A stretch of 24,718 nucleotides of DNA, from assembly GCA_038212305.1 (NCBI GenBank), contig JBBQUP010000055.1, forward strand, positions 1 to 24,718, written 5' to 3'. Under the pieces are notes generated by a model that did no database searches, was not told the origin of the DNA, and saw nothing but the letters and a program-made list of their open reading frames with translations. Positions within the stretch are counted from its first letter, which is position 1. Every line of letters starts with the position of its first letter. The translations under genes were made by a program, and so were the position numbers. This DNA comes from JBBQUP01 sp038212305 (GTDB lineage Bacteria > Bacteroidota > Bacteroidia > Bacteroidales > Marinilabiliaceae). Shown in pieces: positions 8,370-16,183 of the stretch.

Positions 8370-8452
8370 AAGCCCTCGAAAGGGTTTGGGGAATATGAAT
8401 AGCATCTTATAGGGCGTTGCCCTATGCTGTCGATATCGCCCTTTCATGGCTT
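8370..8452. repeat. REP-like palindromic repeat
   Basis: Outer arms AAGCCCTCGAAAGGG (8370-8384) and CCCTTTCATGGCTT (8439-8452) are imperfect reverse complements. Inside is a perfect hairpin, ATAGGGC-GTT-GCCCTAT (8409-8425), with extra pairing of AGCAT and ATGCT outside it. The look is that of the GGGC-type palindromes scattered in Bacteroidota intergenic DNA (recognised from memory). It lies 21 bp downstream of the tdh stop codon and may also serve as that gene's terminator. Confidence 0.55.
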
Positions 8453-8473
8453 GACTACACGACATTGAATCTT

Positions 8474-9496
8474 TTATTCCCAGTTAAGTATGATTTTACC
8501 ACAGTTGCCCTTTGCCATAATATCAAAGCCTTTTTGGAAATCATCCACATTAAAACGATGAGTGATAATGGGTGAAATATCTAGACCTGACATGAGCATT
8601 TGTTCCATTTGGTACCATGTTTCGAACATTTCGCGGCCATAGATGCCTTTAAGCATTAAGCCTTTGAAGATAACACGGTTCCAGTCGACGACCGTTTCTG
8701 GAGGAAGAATTCCCAAAAGCGATATTTTGCCAGAGTTGTACATGTGCTCAATCATTTGATTAAAAGCTGCGGTGGATCCGGAACACTCCAGTCCAATGTC
8801 GAAACCTCTCATCCCGAGTTCGTTAATGGTGTCGGTTAAACTCTCTTTTAGCGGATTAATAACTCGTGTTGCACCCATTTTTCGCGCTAAGTTGGCTCTA
8901 AATTCATTGGTTTCGGTGGCTACCACATAACGAGCACCTGCAAATTTAGCGATGGCAATACACATACTCCCAATAAGTCCTGAGCCTGTTACCAGCACAT
9001 CTTCGCCAATAAGAGGAAAGGAGAGGGCCGTATGGGTGGCATTTCCAAACGGATCCATGATAGCAACTATCTCATCGGGAATTTGTTTATTGATTTTCAT
9101 GACATTAGTGGCTGGCACTTTAACATACTCAGCAAATGCGCCATCGATGTTAACGCCAATTCCAACAGTTCGTTCGCAAATGTGCTGACGACCACGCCGG
9201 CAATTTCGGCAATGTCCACAAGCAATATGACCTTCGCCCGTAACTCGGTCGCCTTCTTTAAACTCGTCCACCTCGCTACCTACCTCTGCGACATGTCCTA
9301 CATATTCATGGCCGATAACCATGGGAGTTGGAATGGTTTTTTGTGCCCAAGCATCCCAATTGTATATGTGAAGATCGGTGCCGCATATTGCAGTTTTGGC
9401 CACTTTAATTAAAACGTCGTTGGGGCCAATAATTGGTTTAGGAACATCTAATAACCAAATTCCTTTTTCGGGTATGAGTTTTACAAGGGCTTTCAT
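8474..9496 (-). CDS. tdh: L-threonine 3-dehydrogenase
   Basis: 340 residues, about the same as the E. coli enzyme. It is a zinc-dependent medium-chain dehydrogenase that oxidises L-threonine to 2-amino-3-ketobutyrate with NAD+. Catalytic zinc and proton-relay residues are in place: C38, T40 and H43 in ICGTDLHIYNWD, and H63/E64 in GHEYVGH. The structural zinc cysteines are C93, C96, C99 and C107. DPFGNATHTAL at 148-158 is diagnostic of Tdh within the family. The NAD-binding GxGxxG is GSGLIG at 171-176. In many bacteria kbl (2-amino-3-ketobutyrate CoA ligase) is adjacent; here it is not. The gene stands alone between the palindromic repeat and a MITE-like element. Confidence 0.93.
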   Translation of the reverse strand: MKALVKLIPEKGIWLLDVPKPIIGPNDVLIKVAKTAICGTDLHIYNWDAWAQKTIPTPMVIGHEYVGHVAEVGSEVDEFKEGDRVTGEGHIACGHCRNCRRGRQHICERTVGIGVNIDGAFAEYVKVPATNVMKINKQIPDEIVAIMDPFGNATHTALSFPLIGEDVLVTGSGLIGSMCIAIAKFAGARYVVATETNEFRANLARKMGATRVINPLKESLTDTINELGMRGFDIGLECSGSTAAFNQMIEHMYNSGKISLLGILPPETVVDWNRVIFKGLMLKGIYGREMFETWYQMEQMLMSGLDISPIITHRFNVDDFQKGFDIMAKGNCGKIILNWE

Positions 9497-9653
9497 TTTT
9501 TATAGTATATTATAGGTAAGAGTATTAAGTATCGAGATAAAAGATTTAAGATAAAATTATCAAGAAATAAAGTTCGATAAATGAATTTTTGGAGGCAATG
9601 ATTATTGTCACGGATACCATTGTCATCAACTAATTCATGAAATTCAAATACGA
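9497..9653. other. Intergenic, upstream of tdh
   Basis: 157 bp of AT-rich sequence between the tdh start and the MITE-like element. It should hold the tdh promoter, but I found no convincing -33 TTTG / -7 TAnnTTTG pair on the minus strand. Confidence 0.3.
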
Positions 9654-10047
9654 GGGTTTGCTGAAAAGCTTAAGCAGCTTTATTGTCTAATTTTCCCAGA
9701 GGGAATTAATATCAATAGAATATCATGTACGATTGATTATTTTGCCCGTAGGGCATTAACATTCATATGAGGTCTCAGACCTATTTATTGTTTTTCGTTT
9801 GTGCTGTTAATGAATCTATTAGCTAAATAAAATACGACATTATTCCCAGCGTAGTACTTATTTATCCCCTACGGGGAGCAATTTTTTTCAACGTCAATTC
9901 TCTATTGGTATTTATCCCCTAGCGGGGAATTTAATCCAATAAATCAAGGATTTGTATATTTTCTTATCTCTTCCCTTACATTGGGCAACTATAAAACCAA
10001 GTTATTCAATTGTAATAGAATGAAATAAAACTTTGCCAGAAGACCCT
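9654..10047 (+). mobile_element. MITE-like repeat element, copy 1
   Basis: A 394-bp non-coding element that aligns along its length with the element at 18476-18786, in the same orientation. Shared blocks include TCTAATTTTCCC, GCCCGTAGGGCATTAACATTCAT-like units, TATTTATCCCC...GGGGAATTTAA, CTTCCCTTACATT and ATAGAATGAAATAA. The left end GGGTTTGCTGAAAAG and the right end (reverse complement AGGGTCTTCTGGCAAAG) form diverged terminal inverted repeats. Internal short palindromes of the type CCC...GGG recur. This copy has roughly 80 bp extra (about 9757-9835) relative to copy 2. It lies between the tdh start and the ppk stop and encodes no protein. Confidence 0.65.
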
Positions 10048-10061
10048 AAATAGACCCTATA

Positions 10062-12107
10062 TTAACTTTTAGCATTTAAGTAATTGTAAAACTCTAATTG
10101 CGATCGAAAGGGGATAAGGCTTTCGGTTGTGCGATGGGTGTTTGTTAAGCCGTTGTCAAGTATACGAGCAGCTGTATTATCGCGCCATTGCATGTTCCAA
10201 AGTGTTTTAAGTTCTTCTTTAAGGTTTGGATCCAATATGGGACAAGCTACTTCTATTCGTCGATCCAAGTTTCGGGTCATCAAGTCGGCCGATGAAATGT
10301 AGATTTTCTCATCTCCATTGTTGCAAAATATGAATATCCGCGAGTGTTCAAGATACCTATCGATTAACCCAATGGATTCAATAGGAGGTGTTTTGGGATC
10401 GAAATCAGGAACAAGAGAGCACATTCCCCTCACATTTAGTTTTACATCAACGCCAGCTTGTTTCGCTTGGTATAAACGATTGATCATTATTTTATCAACT
10501 ACGTTGTTGCATTTAATATGGATATACGCAGGAAGTCCTTTGCGAGCGTTTTTTATTTCGTTAGTGATGTAATTGGTTATTTTGGCTCTTAACTGAAACG
10601 GAGAAACCATTAAATATTGATAGCGTGGTACTTTATAGTTACGATCGAAAAATTCAAATACCCATGAAACTTCTTTGGTAATGGATGAGTGGCTAGTCAG
10701 TATTATGTTGTCGGAGAATACCTTAGCGCTATCTTCGTTGAAATTACCTGTTCCAATAGCAGCATAATATTCAAGTTTGTTTTTTACTTTACGTGTTATT
10801 AGGCAAAGTTTGCTGTGAACCTTTAAACCGGGAACTCCATAGATCACCTTAACACCTTCATCTTTTAGTCGATTCGACCATTTAATGTTAGCACCTTCGT
10901 CGAAACGAGCCTGAAGTTCGAGGATTGCACTTACTTTTTTACCGTTTCGAGCTGCATTTATTAAGGCGTTCATCACGTTCGATGATTTGGCAACACGATA
11001 GATGGTAATTTTTATCTCTATAACTTGCGGATCGATGGATGCTTCGCGAAGAAAATCGATAAACTGTGTAAATGAGTGATAAGGGAAATGTAGTAGTATG
11101 TCCTTTTTCTTGAGTGCCTCAAAATAAGTTCGATTGTTATCAATGTCTTTATGACGAATGGGCGGTTGCGATTCATAAAGCGTCTCCGAACCTCCAATCT
11201 TAGGGAAATTCATGAAATCCTTAAAGTTGTGATATCGTCCGCCTTTTATAATGGCATCATCTTTCGAGAAGCGAAGTTTTTTTAAGATTAAGTCTAAAAA
11301 GTACTGTGGTATTTTTTTGTCGTATATAAATCTCACCGGAGGAGCTTCTTTCCTACGCTCGAGGCCTTGAGCAATTTGCTTTACATAGTTCTCCGAGATT
11401 TCATCATCTAAATCCAATTCTGCATCGCGAGTTAGTTTTATGACATAGGATGATATTTCATCGAACTCGAACATGTAAAAAAGATCTTTTAACTCAAATC
11501 GAATGGCATCATCGAGCAGCATGATGTATTTATTCTCTCCTTCGTCGGGTAAAATAATAAATCGTCCAACATGGTTCGATGGAATTTCTATTAGTACGTA
11601 GGTGTTTTTCTCTCGTTTTTTACATTTTAATTCTACAGCCATGTATATGGCATCGTCTTTTAAATCAGGTAAATCTCTATCTTTATTTAATATTAACGGC
11701 ATTAAACGTGGCTGAACATATTTTTGGAAATACTGACGAATAAATATTTGCTGATTTTCATTAATCTGATTTTCATTAATTAAGTAGATGTTATTCTTTT
11801 TTAGGTCAGCGAGTATGCCATCGTAAACGTTTGAGAATGTATTGCTTTGTTTTAAAACAATTTGGTTTATCTCTTTTAATACTTTATGAGGATTAATGCC
11901 TTCGAAATCATAAGGGGTACCCAATTCCTCAATACGTTTAAGAATTGCCACCCTAACCCTAAAAAATTCATCTAGATTATTGGAATAGATACCCAAGAAT
12001 TTTAATCGTTCGATTAATGGAACTGTTTTTTTATTTGCTTCTTGAAGTAGCCTTTCATTAAATGATAGCCAGCTTAGTTCTTTAGTTCTATATGTTTTAT
12101 TGGGCAT
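10062..12107 (-). CDS. ppk1: Polyphosphate kinase 1
   Basis: 681 residues, normal for PPK1, which reversibly transfers the ATP gamma-phosphate to inorganic polyphosphate. All four domains are represented. The N-terminal domain has the ATP-binding segment SNNLDEFFRVR (42-52). The two phospholipase-D-like catalytic domains carry the phospho-acceptor His431 in GLKVHSKLCLI and the second essential His588 in YLEHSRIFIF, plus AAIGTGNFNEDSAKVF (449-464) and SSADLMTRNLDRRIE (605-619). No exopolyphosphatase (ppx) gene is adjacent, although that pairing is common. The start at 12107 gives MPNKTYRTKELSWLSFNERLL, matching the conserved PPK1 N-terminus. A -7-like element (TAAATTTG) sits 24 bp upstream. 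The 3' end is 14 bp from a MITE-like element. Confidence 0.95.
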   Translation of the reverse strand: MPNKTYRTKELSWLSFNERLLQEANKKTVPLIERLKFLGIYSNNLDEFFRVRVAILKRIEELGTPYDFEGINPHKVLKEINQIVLKQSNTFSNVYDGILADLKKNNIYLINENQINENQQIFIRQYFQKYVQPRLMPLILNKDRDLPDLKDDAIYMAVELKCKKREKNTYVLIEIPSNHVGRFIILPDEGENKYIMLLDDAIRFELKDLFYMFEFDEISSYVIKLTRDAELDLDDEISENYVKQIAQGLERRKEAPPVRFIYDKKIPQYFLDLILKKLRFSKDDAIIKGGRYHNFKDFMNFPKIGGSETLYESQPPIRHKDIDNNRTYFEALKKKDILLHFPYHSFTQFIDFLREASIDPQVIEIKITIYRVAKSSNVMNALINAARNGKKVSAILELQARFDEGANIKWSNRLKDEGVKVIYGVPGLKVHSKLCLITRKVKNKLEYYAAIGTGNFNEDSAKVFSDNIILTSHSSITKEVSWVFEFFDRNYKVPRYQYLMVSPFQLRAKITNYITNEIKNARKGLPAYIHIKCNNVVDKIMINRLYQAKQAGVDVKLNVRGMCSLVPDFDPKTPPIESIGLIDRYLEHSRIFIFCNNGDEKIYISSADLMTRNLDRRIEVACPILDPNLKEELKTLWNMQWRDNTAARILDNGLTNTHRTTESLIPFRSQLEFYNYLNAKS

Positions 12108-12130
12108 AATCTAAATTCGGTTTGTTTTAT

Positions 12131-12138
12131 CAAATTTA
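12131..12138 (-). promoter_or_regulatory. Putative -7 element for ppk1
   Basis: On the minus strand this reads TAAATTTG, an exact match to the Bacteroidota -7 consensus TAnnTTTG, 23-30 nt before the ppk1 ATG. I see no good -33 TTTG at the usual spacing, so the call is weak. Confidence 0.3.
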
Positions 12139-12365
12139 ATACAATTTATTAAAAATGTGAGATGAGATATAAAAAGATAAAGAAATCTTTTTATTGTTTT
12201 TTTGGTTTAAGTGATAATTAATTAGCATTTTTGCAGCTCGTTTTTGGAGACGAAATTTGGGTTCGAATTAACAGGTTTAAATTGTTAGGAATGTTAACTC
12301 AATCTTAATTTACAATTTTTATGTCAATGTGGTTAAGTTAAGTGCAATTGAAAAACCATCGCTCA
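12139..12365. other. Intergenic between divergent ppk1 and FNR-like gene
   Basis: AT-rich, non-coding DNA. A TTTG at about 12205 followed after 18 nt by TAGCATTTTTGC could be a rightward promoter, with a long leader to the FNR-like gene at 12492. A short stretch GGGTTCGAATTAAC resembles a tRNA T-arm, but no complete tRNA can be folded around it. Confidence 0.25.
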
Positions 12366-12437
12366 ACCCCTTAATTCCCTAAAGGGGAAACCTTGCGCGA
12401 TGATCCCTTTAGGGAAATAAAGGGTGTGTAAAGGGGA
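12366..12437. repeat. REP-like palindromic repeat
   Basis: The left arm (about 12366-12387, ACCCCTTAATTCCCTAAAGG) and the right arm (12403-12425, ATCCCTTTAGGGAAATAAAG) are imperfect reverse complements around a short GC-richer loop CCTTGCGCGATG. A further AAAGGGGAAA follows at 12430-12439. This CCCCTTAA...AAAGGGG type of palindrome is frequent between Bacteroidota genes (from memory). It sits in the leader region of the FNR-like gene, 55 bp before its start. Confidence 0.5.
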
Positions 12438-12491
12438 AATGCTTTTAGCTAAACGACATTGATTTTTATATAGCAAAACTAATTTGTTTTT

Positions 12492-13151
12492 ATGAGCAGA
12501 AGGCCTTATCAATTGCATGAAATATTAGAAAAAAGGGTGTTGACCGATTCCACATTTGTGTTGCGATTTGAACGTAAAGAATTGGAGTTTAAAGCTGGTC
12601 AGCATATATCAGTAGGGCCACCCAATGGAATTCACACTCGAGAATACTCTGTTTACAGTGCGGTTAATGATAATGCCATAGAAATATTAGTAAAAGAGGT
12701 GATGGGTGGTTTGGTTTCTCCGGCACTTAATCATCTTAAAGAGGGTGATATGGTTGTTGTTCAGGATCCAGTGGGTTACTTTTCGTTACCTGTTAATCAT
12801 ACGCCTACATCGAAATATTTGTTTATTGCCAGCGGTACTGGAATTTCGCCTTTTCATTGCTTTGTTAAGACCATTCCAAATTTAAATTATCAATTGGTAC
12901 ATGGTGTAAAGTATGTTGGGGAGGCTTACGAGAAGCATCATTACGATAAAAAGCGATTGACCGTGTGCACTTCTCGTGAAGGCAAGGGTGACTTTTATGG
13001 AAGGGTTACAACTTATTTGCAAACTCAAAATATTGATAAAGAGACGCATTGTTACGTTTGTGGTAATTGCGATATGATTCATGATGTGTACGATATTTTA
13101 GAAGAAAAAGGAGTGCCATCAGCGCAAATACATGCAGAGGTTTATTTTTAA
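12492..13151 (+). CDS. Ferredoxin/flavodoxin-NADP+ reductase-like FAD oxidoreductase
   Basis: 219 residues. The FAD domain contains the flavin-binding REYSVYSA (R50, Y52, S53). The NAD(P) domain contains FIASGTGISPFHCF (GTGISPF at 115-121) and YVCGNCDMIHDVYDIL (188-203), as in ferredoxin-NADP reductases. The chain ends in an aromatic residue (HAEVYF), like bacterial Fpr proteins, where the terminal aromatic stacks near the flavin. It shuttles electrons between NAD(P)H and a one-electron carrier such as ferredoxin or flavodoxin; which carrier is unknown. It is a single FAD/NAD domain protein with no fused ferredoxin. It lies 56 bp before the MiaB-like gene on the same strand, a plausible operon. 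An NAD(P)H-dependent flavin reductase is an alternative reading. Confidence 0.8.
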   Translation: MSRRPYQLHEILEKRVLTDSTFVLRFERKELEFKAGQHISVGPPNGIHTREYSVYSAVNDNAIEILVKEVMGGLVSPALNHLKEGDMVVVQDPVGYFSLPVNHTPTSKYLFIASGTGISPFHCFVKTIPNLNYQLVHGVKYVGEAYEKHHYDKKRLTVCTSREGKGDFYGRVTTYLQTQNIDKETHCYVCGNCDMIHDVYDILEEKGVPSAQIHAEVYF

Positions 13152-13207
13152 GGAGAAGGGAGGAAGATAAAGAGATAGTATTTAACTATGTATAAATATA
13201 GTAGCGA

Positions 13208-14650
13208 ATGAATTATCATTTAGTGGTGTTAGGATGTCAGATGAATCAGTCTGACTCGGAGCGTGTGAAAAGAGTTATAGAGGAGATGGGATTGGTGGAG
13301 ACACTGAATGAAGATGACGCTGATTTAATTGGTATCATTGCTTGTTCGGTTCGCCAGAAAGCCATTGATAAAGTTTATACGAAAATTCAAAAGTGGAACT
13401 CACTGAAAAATAAAAAACCACTCATCACATTTGCTACCGGATGTATTTTACCTGATGATAAACTTAAGTTTTTAAAGCAATTCGATTTGGTTTTCGACAT
13501 TGGGGAGGTGCTCTCACTGCCAAAACTTATTGCTCAATATGGTGTATCATCGCCTTTGGTGAATGCATTGGGGATGGCCAAAGAATTATCGTTTCCTTCT
13601 AAAAGTGATATTTCATTGGATGCCATAATGGTTGATAGTGATGTAATGATACGCTCGGACATAAAACCGACCGCGTCATTTTTATCGCCTCTAAAACGAA
13701 AAACAATTAGTTTTGAGAATCAACAATGGGAGGTTAAACCTAAATACAACAGTGGGTTTGAGGCTTATGTGCCTATTCAAAACGGATGTGATAAGTTTTG
13801 TACTTTTTGTGCTGTTCCCTATACGCGAGGACGTGAGGTGAGCCGACCATCAACTGAGATTTTGGATGAGATAAATCATCTGGTTGCATCGGGCTATAAA
13901 TCAATTACACTCTTGGGGCAAAATGTGAATTCATATGGAAAAGATTCACAGGGGTCTGAATTATCATTTGCCGATTTACTTTCCGCAGTTGGTGAGATAA
14001 TTGAAAAAGCAAGAGCTGATGTTTGGGTTTATTTTACATCGCCACATCCACGCGATATGACGCGTGAAGTGATTGAAGTGATTAGTCGTTACAGCTGTTT
14101 GGCCAAACAGATTCATTTGCCGCTCCAGTCGGGCGATAACAAAGTGCTGATTCGAATGAACCGTAAGCACAACATGGATCGATACCGCGAAATTGTTGGC
14201 TGGATTCGTGAATTGTTGCCCACAGCCACCTTGTTTACCGATATAATCGTAGGTTTTACAGGTGAGAGCGATGAGCAATTCGAGCGCACTCGCTTAGCCA
14301 TGAACGAGTTTAAATACAACATGGCCTATATTGCTACTTATTCGCCGCGTCCGGGAGCAGCTTCGTTTCAATGGGCTGATGATGTTGACCATGCTGTAAA
14401 AAAAGAACGATTGGCTGTTTTAACTACCGATTTGGTGGTGTCGGCATCGGAGTATACATCGCAAATGATGCATCAAACCATAAAAATATTGGTTAGAAAC
14501 GATGATCGTAAACAGGGATATTTAACTGGACATACCGAAGGGAAAATTGTGGTTCGTTTTGCCTGTGATGATAAAGCCTTGATAGGGCAATTTGTGCAGA
14601 TAAAAGTTACCTCAACAACGCCATTTTCAGTTGAGGGGAATTTGGTTTAG
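13208..14650 (+). CDS. miaB: MiaB-like tRNA 2-methylthiotransferase (radical SAM)
   Basis: 480 residues. The N-terminal UPF0004 domain has its three auxiliary [4Fe-4S] cysteines: C10 (LGCQMNQSDSERV), C46 (IACSVRQKA) and C79 (ATGCIL). The radical-SAM domain has CDKFCTFC (C194, C198, C201), then YTRGREVSRP, LLGQNVNSYG and HLPLQSGDNKVL. A C-terminal TRAM RNA-binding domain spans about 418-478. MiaB converts i6A37 to ms2i6A37 in tRNAs. The CSVRQKA box favours MiaB over MtaB or RimO. The stretch between the N-terminal domain and the radical-SAM cluster (about 112-186) is some 35 residues longer than in E. coli MiaB and of low conservation. The N-terminal motifs (QMNxSDSER, CSVRQxAxDKVY) look more like the Patescibacteria-type MiaB than the usual Bacteroidota one. 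Confidence 0.85.
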   Translation: MNYHLVVLGCQMNQSDSERVKRVIEEMGLVETLNEDDADLIGIIACSVRQKAIDKVYTKIQKWNSLKNKKPLITFATGCILPDDKLKFLKQFDLVFDIGEVLSLPKLIAQYGVSSPLVNALGMAKELSFPSKSDISLDAIMVDSDVMIRSDIKPTASFLSPLKRKTISFENQQWEVKPKYNSGFEAYVPIQNGCDKFCTFCAVPYTRGREVSRPSTEILDEINHLVASGYKSITLLGQNVNSYGKDSQGSELSFADLLSAVGEIIEKARADVWVYFTSPHPRDMTREVIEVISRYSCLAKQIHLPLQSGDNKVLIRMNRKHNMDRYREIVGWIRELLPTATLFTDIIVGFTGESDEQFERTRLAMNEFKYNMAYIATYSPRPGAASFQWADDVDHAVKKERLAVLTTDLVVSASEYTSQMMHQTIKILVRNDDRKQGYLTGHTEGKIVVRFACDDKALIGQFVQIKVTSTTPFSVEGNLV

Positions 14651-14659
14651 AGGTTGGTT

Positions 14660-14796
14660 GGGGTTTATGGGTTTATGAATTTGTCGTTTAGGGTTTTTGC
14701 CTCGACGCCGATACTTTTAACTTCGCCGCCGATGCTTTTATACCCGATGACGATGCTTTTAACTCCAAACTTTTCAACTCTAAACCCCTAAACCCC
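14660..14796. repeat. Three 21-bp tandem repeats framed by inverted arms
   Basis: Three adjacent 21-bp units at 14703-14723, 14724-14744 and 14745-14765 share the core CGxxGxCGATxCTTTTAxxC. They are framed by arms 14660-14676 (GGGGTTTATGGGTTTAT) and 14780-14796 (CTAAACCCCTAAACCCC), which pair at 15 of 17 positions. The structure fills nearly the whole 172-bp gap between the two methylthiotransferase genes and would form a long stem with the repeats in the loop. Confidence 0.6.
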
Positions 14797-14822
14797 TTTC
14801 AACAACTAAACTAATCAAAACA

Positions 14823-16109
14823 ATGTCTGATAAAATAATCTTCAAAACCTTGGGGTGTCGCCTCAATCAGTTCGAGACCGATGCATTGGCCAAGCGGTTC
14901 GAGTTGAATGGATATGAAGTGGCTGAAAGTGGCACTGATGCTGATGTGTTGGTGGTGAATACTTGCACGGTGACCAATCAGAGCAATCAAAAATCGCGGA
15001 CAGCCATTAATCAGTTACAGCGCAAAAACCGTAACGCCAAACTGTTTATTACAGGATGCATGGCTGTGAGTCATAAAGCGGAGTTGGAGCAACTGTTTCC
15101 CTTGGCTCATGTGGTTGATAACAAGCAAAAGAGTGCCATCTATCATAAGGTTGACTCGATTTTAAAAGGAACCGATGAAATACCGTTGAATGAAACAGCC
15201 GATTTATTTAGTTACGAGTCGGTTACGGAGCTGTTTCACACCCGAAGCATGGTTAAAATACAGGATGGATGCGATAATTTTTGTACGTTTTGCATTATTC
15301 CGTTCGTAAGAGGGCGAGCTACCAGTCGGCCGCCGCAGCAGATAATTAGTAATGTGCAAGATTTAGTTGCCAAAGGAGCTAAGGAGATTGTTTTAACAGG
15401 CGTTAATATTGGGCGATACAGCATTGATGGGCTCAATTTCTCGGCTTTGGTGGAGCAAATACTTGAGGTGGAAGGTGATTTTAGAGTTCGAATATCATCG
15501 ATTGAACCCGATGGATTTGATGAGCGGTTTTTTAAGTTAGTGCATCATCCAAAAATGACACCGCACTTGCATTTATGCTTGCAAAGCGGTAGCGATAGAG
15601 TGTTACTCCAAATGCGGCGAATGTATACCACTCAGGTGTTTAGAGAAACAGTTGAGCGTATTCGATTGGTGAACCCACTCTTTAATTTCACCACCGATGT
15701 CATTGTTGGTTTTCCCGGGGAATCGGATGATGATTTTACGCAAACGCTCGATTTTTGCAGAACGATGCAATTTGGTCACATACATATTTTTAAGTACAGC
15801 GACAGGAACGATACCCGTGCATCGCGAATGAGCGATAAAGTGTCGGGGAAAGTGATGAAGCTACGCAGTCAGCAGTTGCACGAATTGGCTGAAAACCTTA
15901 AGCGCGAATATCGATTGCAATTGTTGAATGTGCCTCAAACGGTGCTGGTTGAAAAAAGCAACAATGGCCTAGCAACAGGATACAGCGAGTTTTTTGTACC
16001 GCATCGTATAGCAGGTTGCCATGTTGCCCGTAATAAATTTGTTGAGGTTCGATGCATGGAATTGGCAGATTCCGAAATCATTAGTAGAGACGCAATGATT
16101 TGCGCCTAA
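14823..16109 (+). CDS. mtaB: MtaB-like tRNA t6A37 methylthiotransferase (radical SAM)
   Basis: 428 residues. The auxiliary cluster cysteines are C12 (TLGCRLNQFETDA), C48 (VNTCTVTNQS) and C79 (ITGCMA). The radical-SAM motif is CDNFCTFC (C150, C154, C157) with FVRGRATSRP after it. The CRLNQxE and NTCTVT boxes are the MtaB signature. The enzyme makes ms2t6A37 from t6A37 in tRNAs reading ANN codons. LTGVNIGRYS and HLCLQSGSDRVL follow, then a TRAM domain to about residue 413. The last residues (SRDAMICA) lie inside a palindromic intergenic repeat (16084-16145), so the normal end of the protein has probably been replaced by about 15 extra residues. It follows the MiaB-like gene by 172 bp. Confidence 0.9.
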   Translation: MSDKIIFKTLGCRLNQFETDALAKRFELNGYEVAESGTDADVLVVNTCTVTNQSNQKSRTAINQLQRKNRNAKLFITGCMAVSHKAELEQLFPLAHVVDNKQKSAIYHKVDSILKGTDEIPLNETADLFSYESVTELFHTRSMVKIQDGCDNFCTFCIIPFVRGRATSRPPQQIISNVQDLVAKGAKEIVLTGVNIGRYSIDGLNFSALVEQILEVEGDFRVRISSIEPDGFDERFFKLVHHPKMTPHLHLCLQSGSDRVLLQMRRMYTTQVFRETVERIRLVNPLFNFTTDVIVGFPGESDDDFTQTLDFCRTMQFGHIHIFKYSDRNDTRASRMSDKVSGKVMKLRSQQLHELAENLKREYRLQLLNVPQTVLVEKSNNGLATGYSEFFVPHRIAGCHVARNKFVEVRCMELADSEIISRDAMICA

Positions 16110-16145
16110 TGAATAGATGCATTGATAGAGAAGCAAATCATTGCG
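16084..16145. repeat. Palindromic repeat overlapping the mtaB stop
   Basis: CGCAATGATTTGC at 16091-16103 and its exact reverse complement GCAAATCATTGCG at 16133-16145 form a 13-bp inverted repeat. The left half also contains the self-pairing GACGCAA/TTTGCGCC. The TAGAGACGCAATGATTTGCG string resembles a known family of bacterial intergenic repeats (GTAGAGACGCAAAA...), recalled from memory. The mtaB stop codon (16107-16109) lies inside it. Confidence 0.55.
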
Positions 16146-16183
16146 ACTGTGCTAATAGTCCTATTGAAACGATTAGAGTTAGT

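Noticed and set aside
9654..10047. Possible CRISPR-like periodicity of CCC-GGG palindromes
   Set aside because: Spacing is irregular, units differ and no cas genes are near. The whole block recurs as one element elsewhere in the window.
12245..12290. tRNA-like T-arm string GGGTTCGAATTAAC
   Set aside because: No acceptor, D or anticodon arms can be paired around it, so it is not a tRNA gene.
13976..14322. Reverse-strand frames within the MiaB-like gene
   Set aside because: They are antisense shadows of the conserved radical-SAM coding region.
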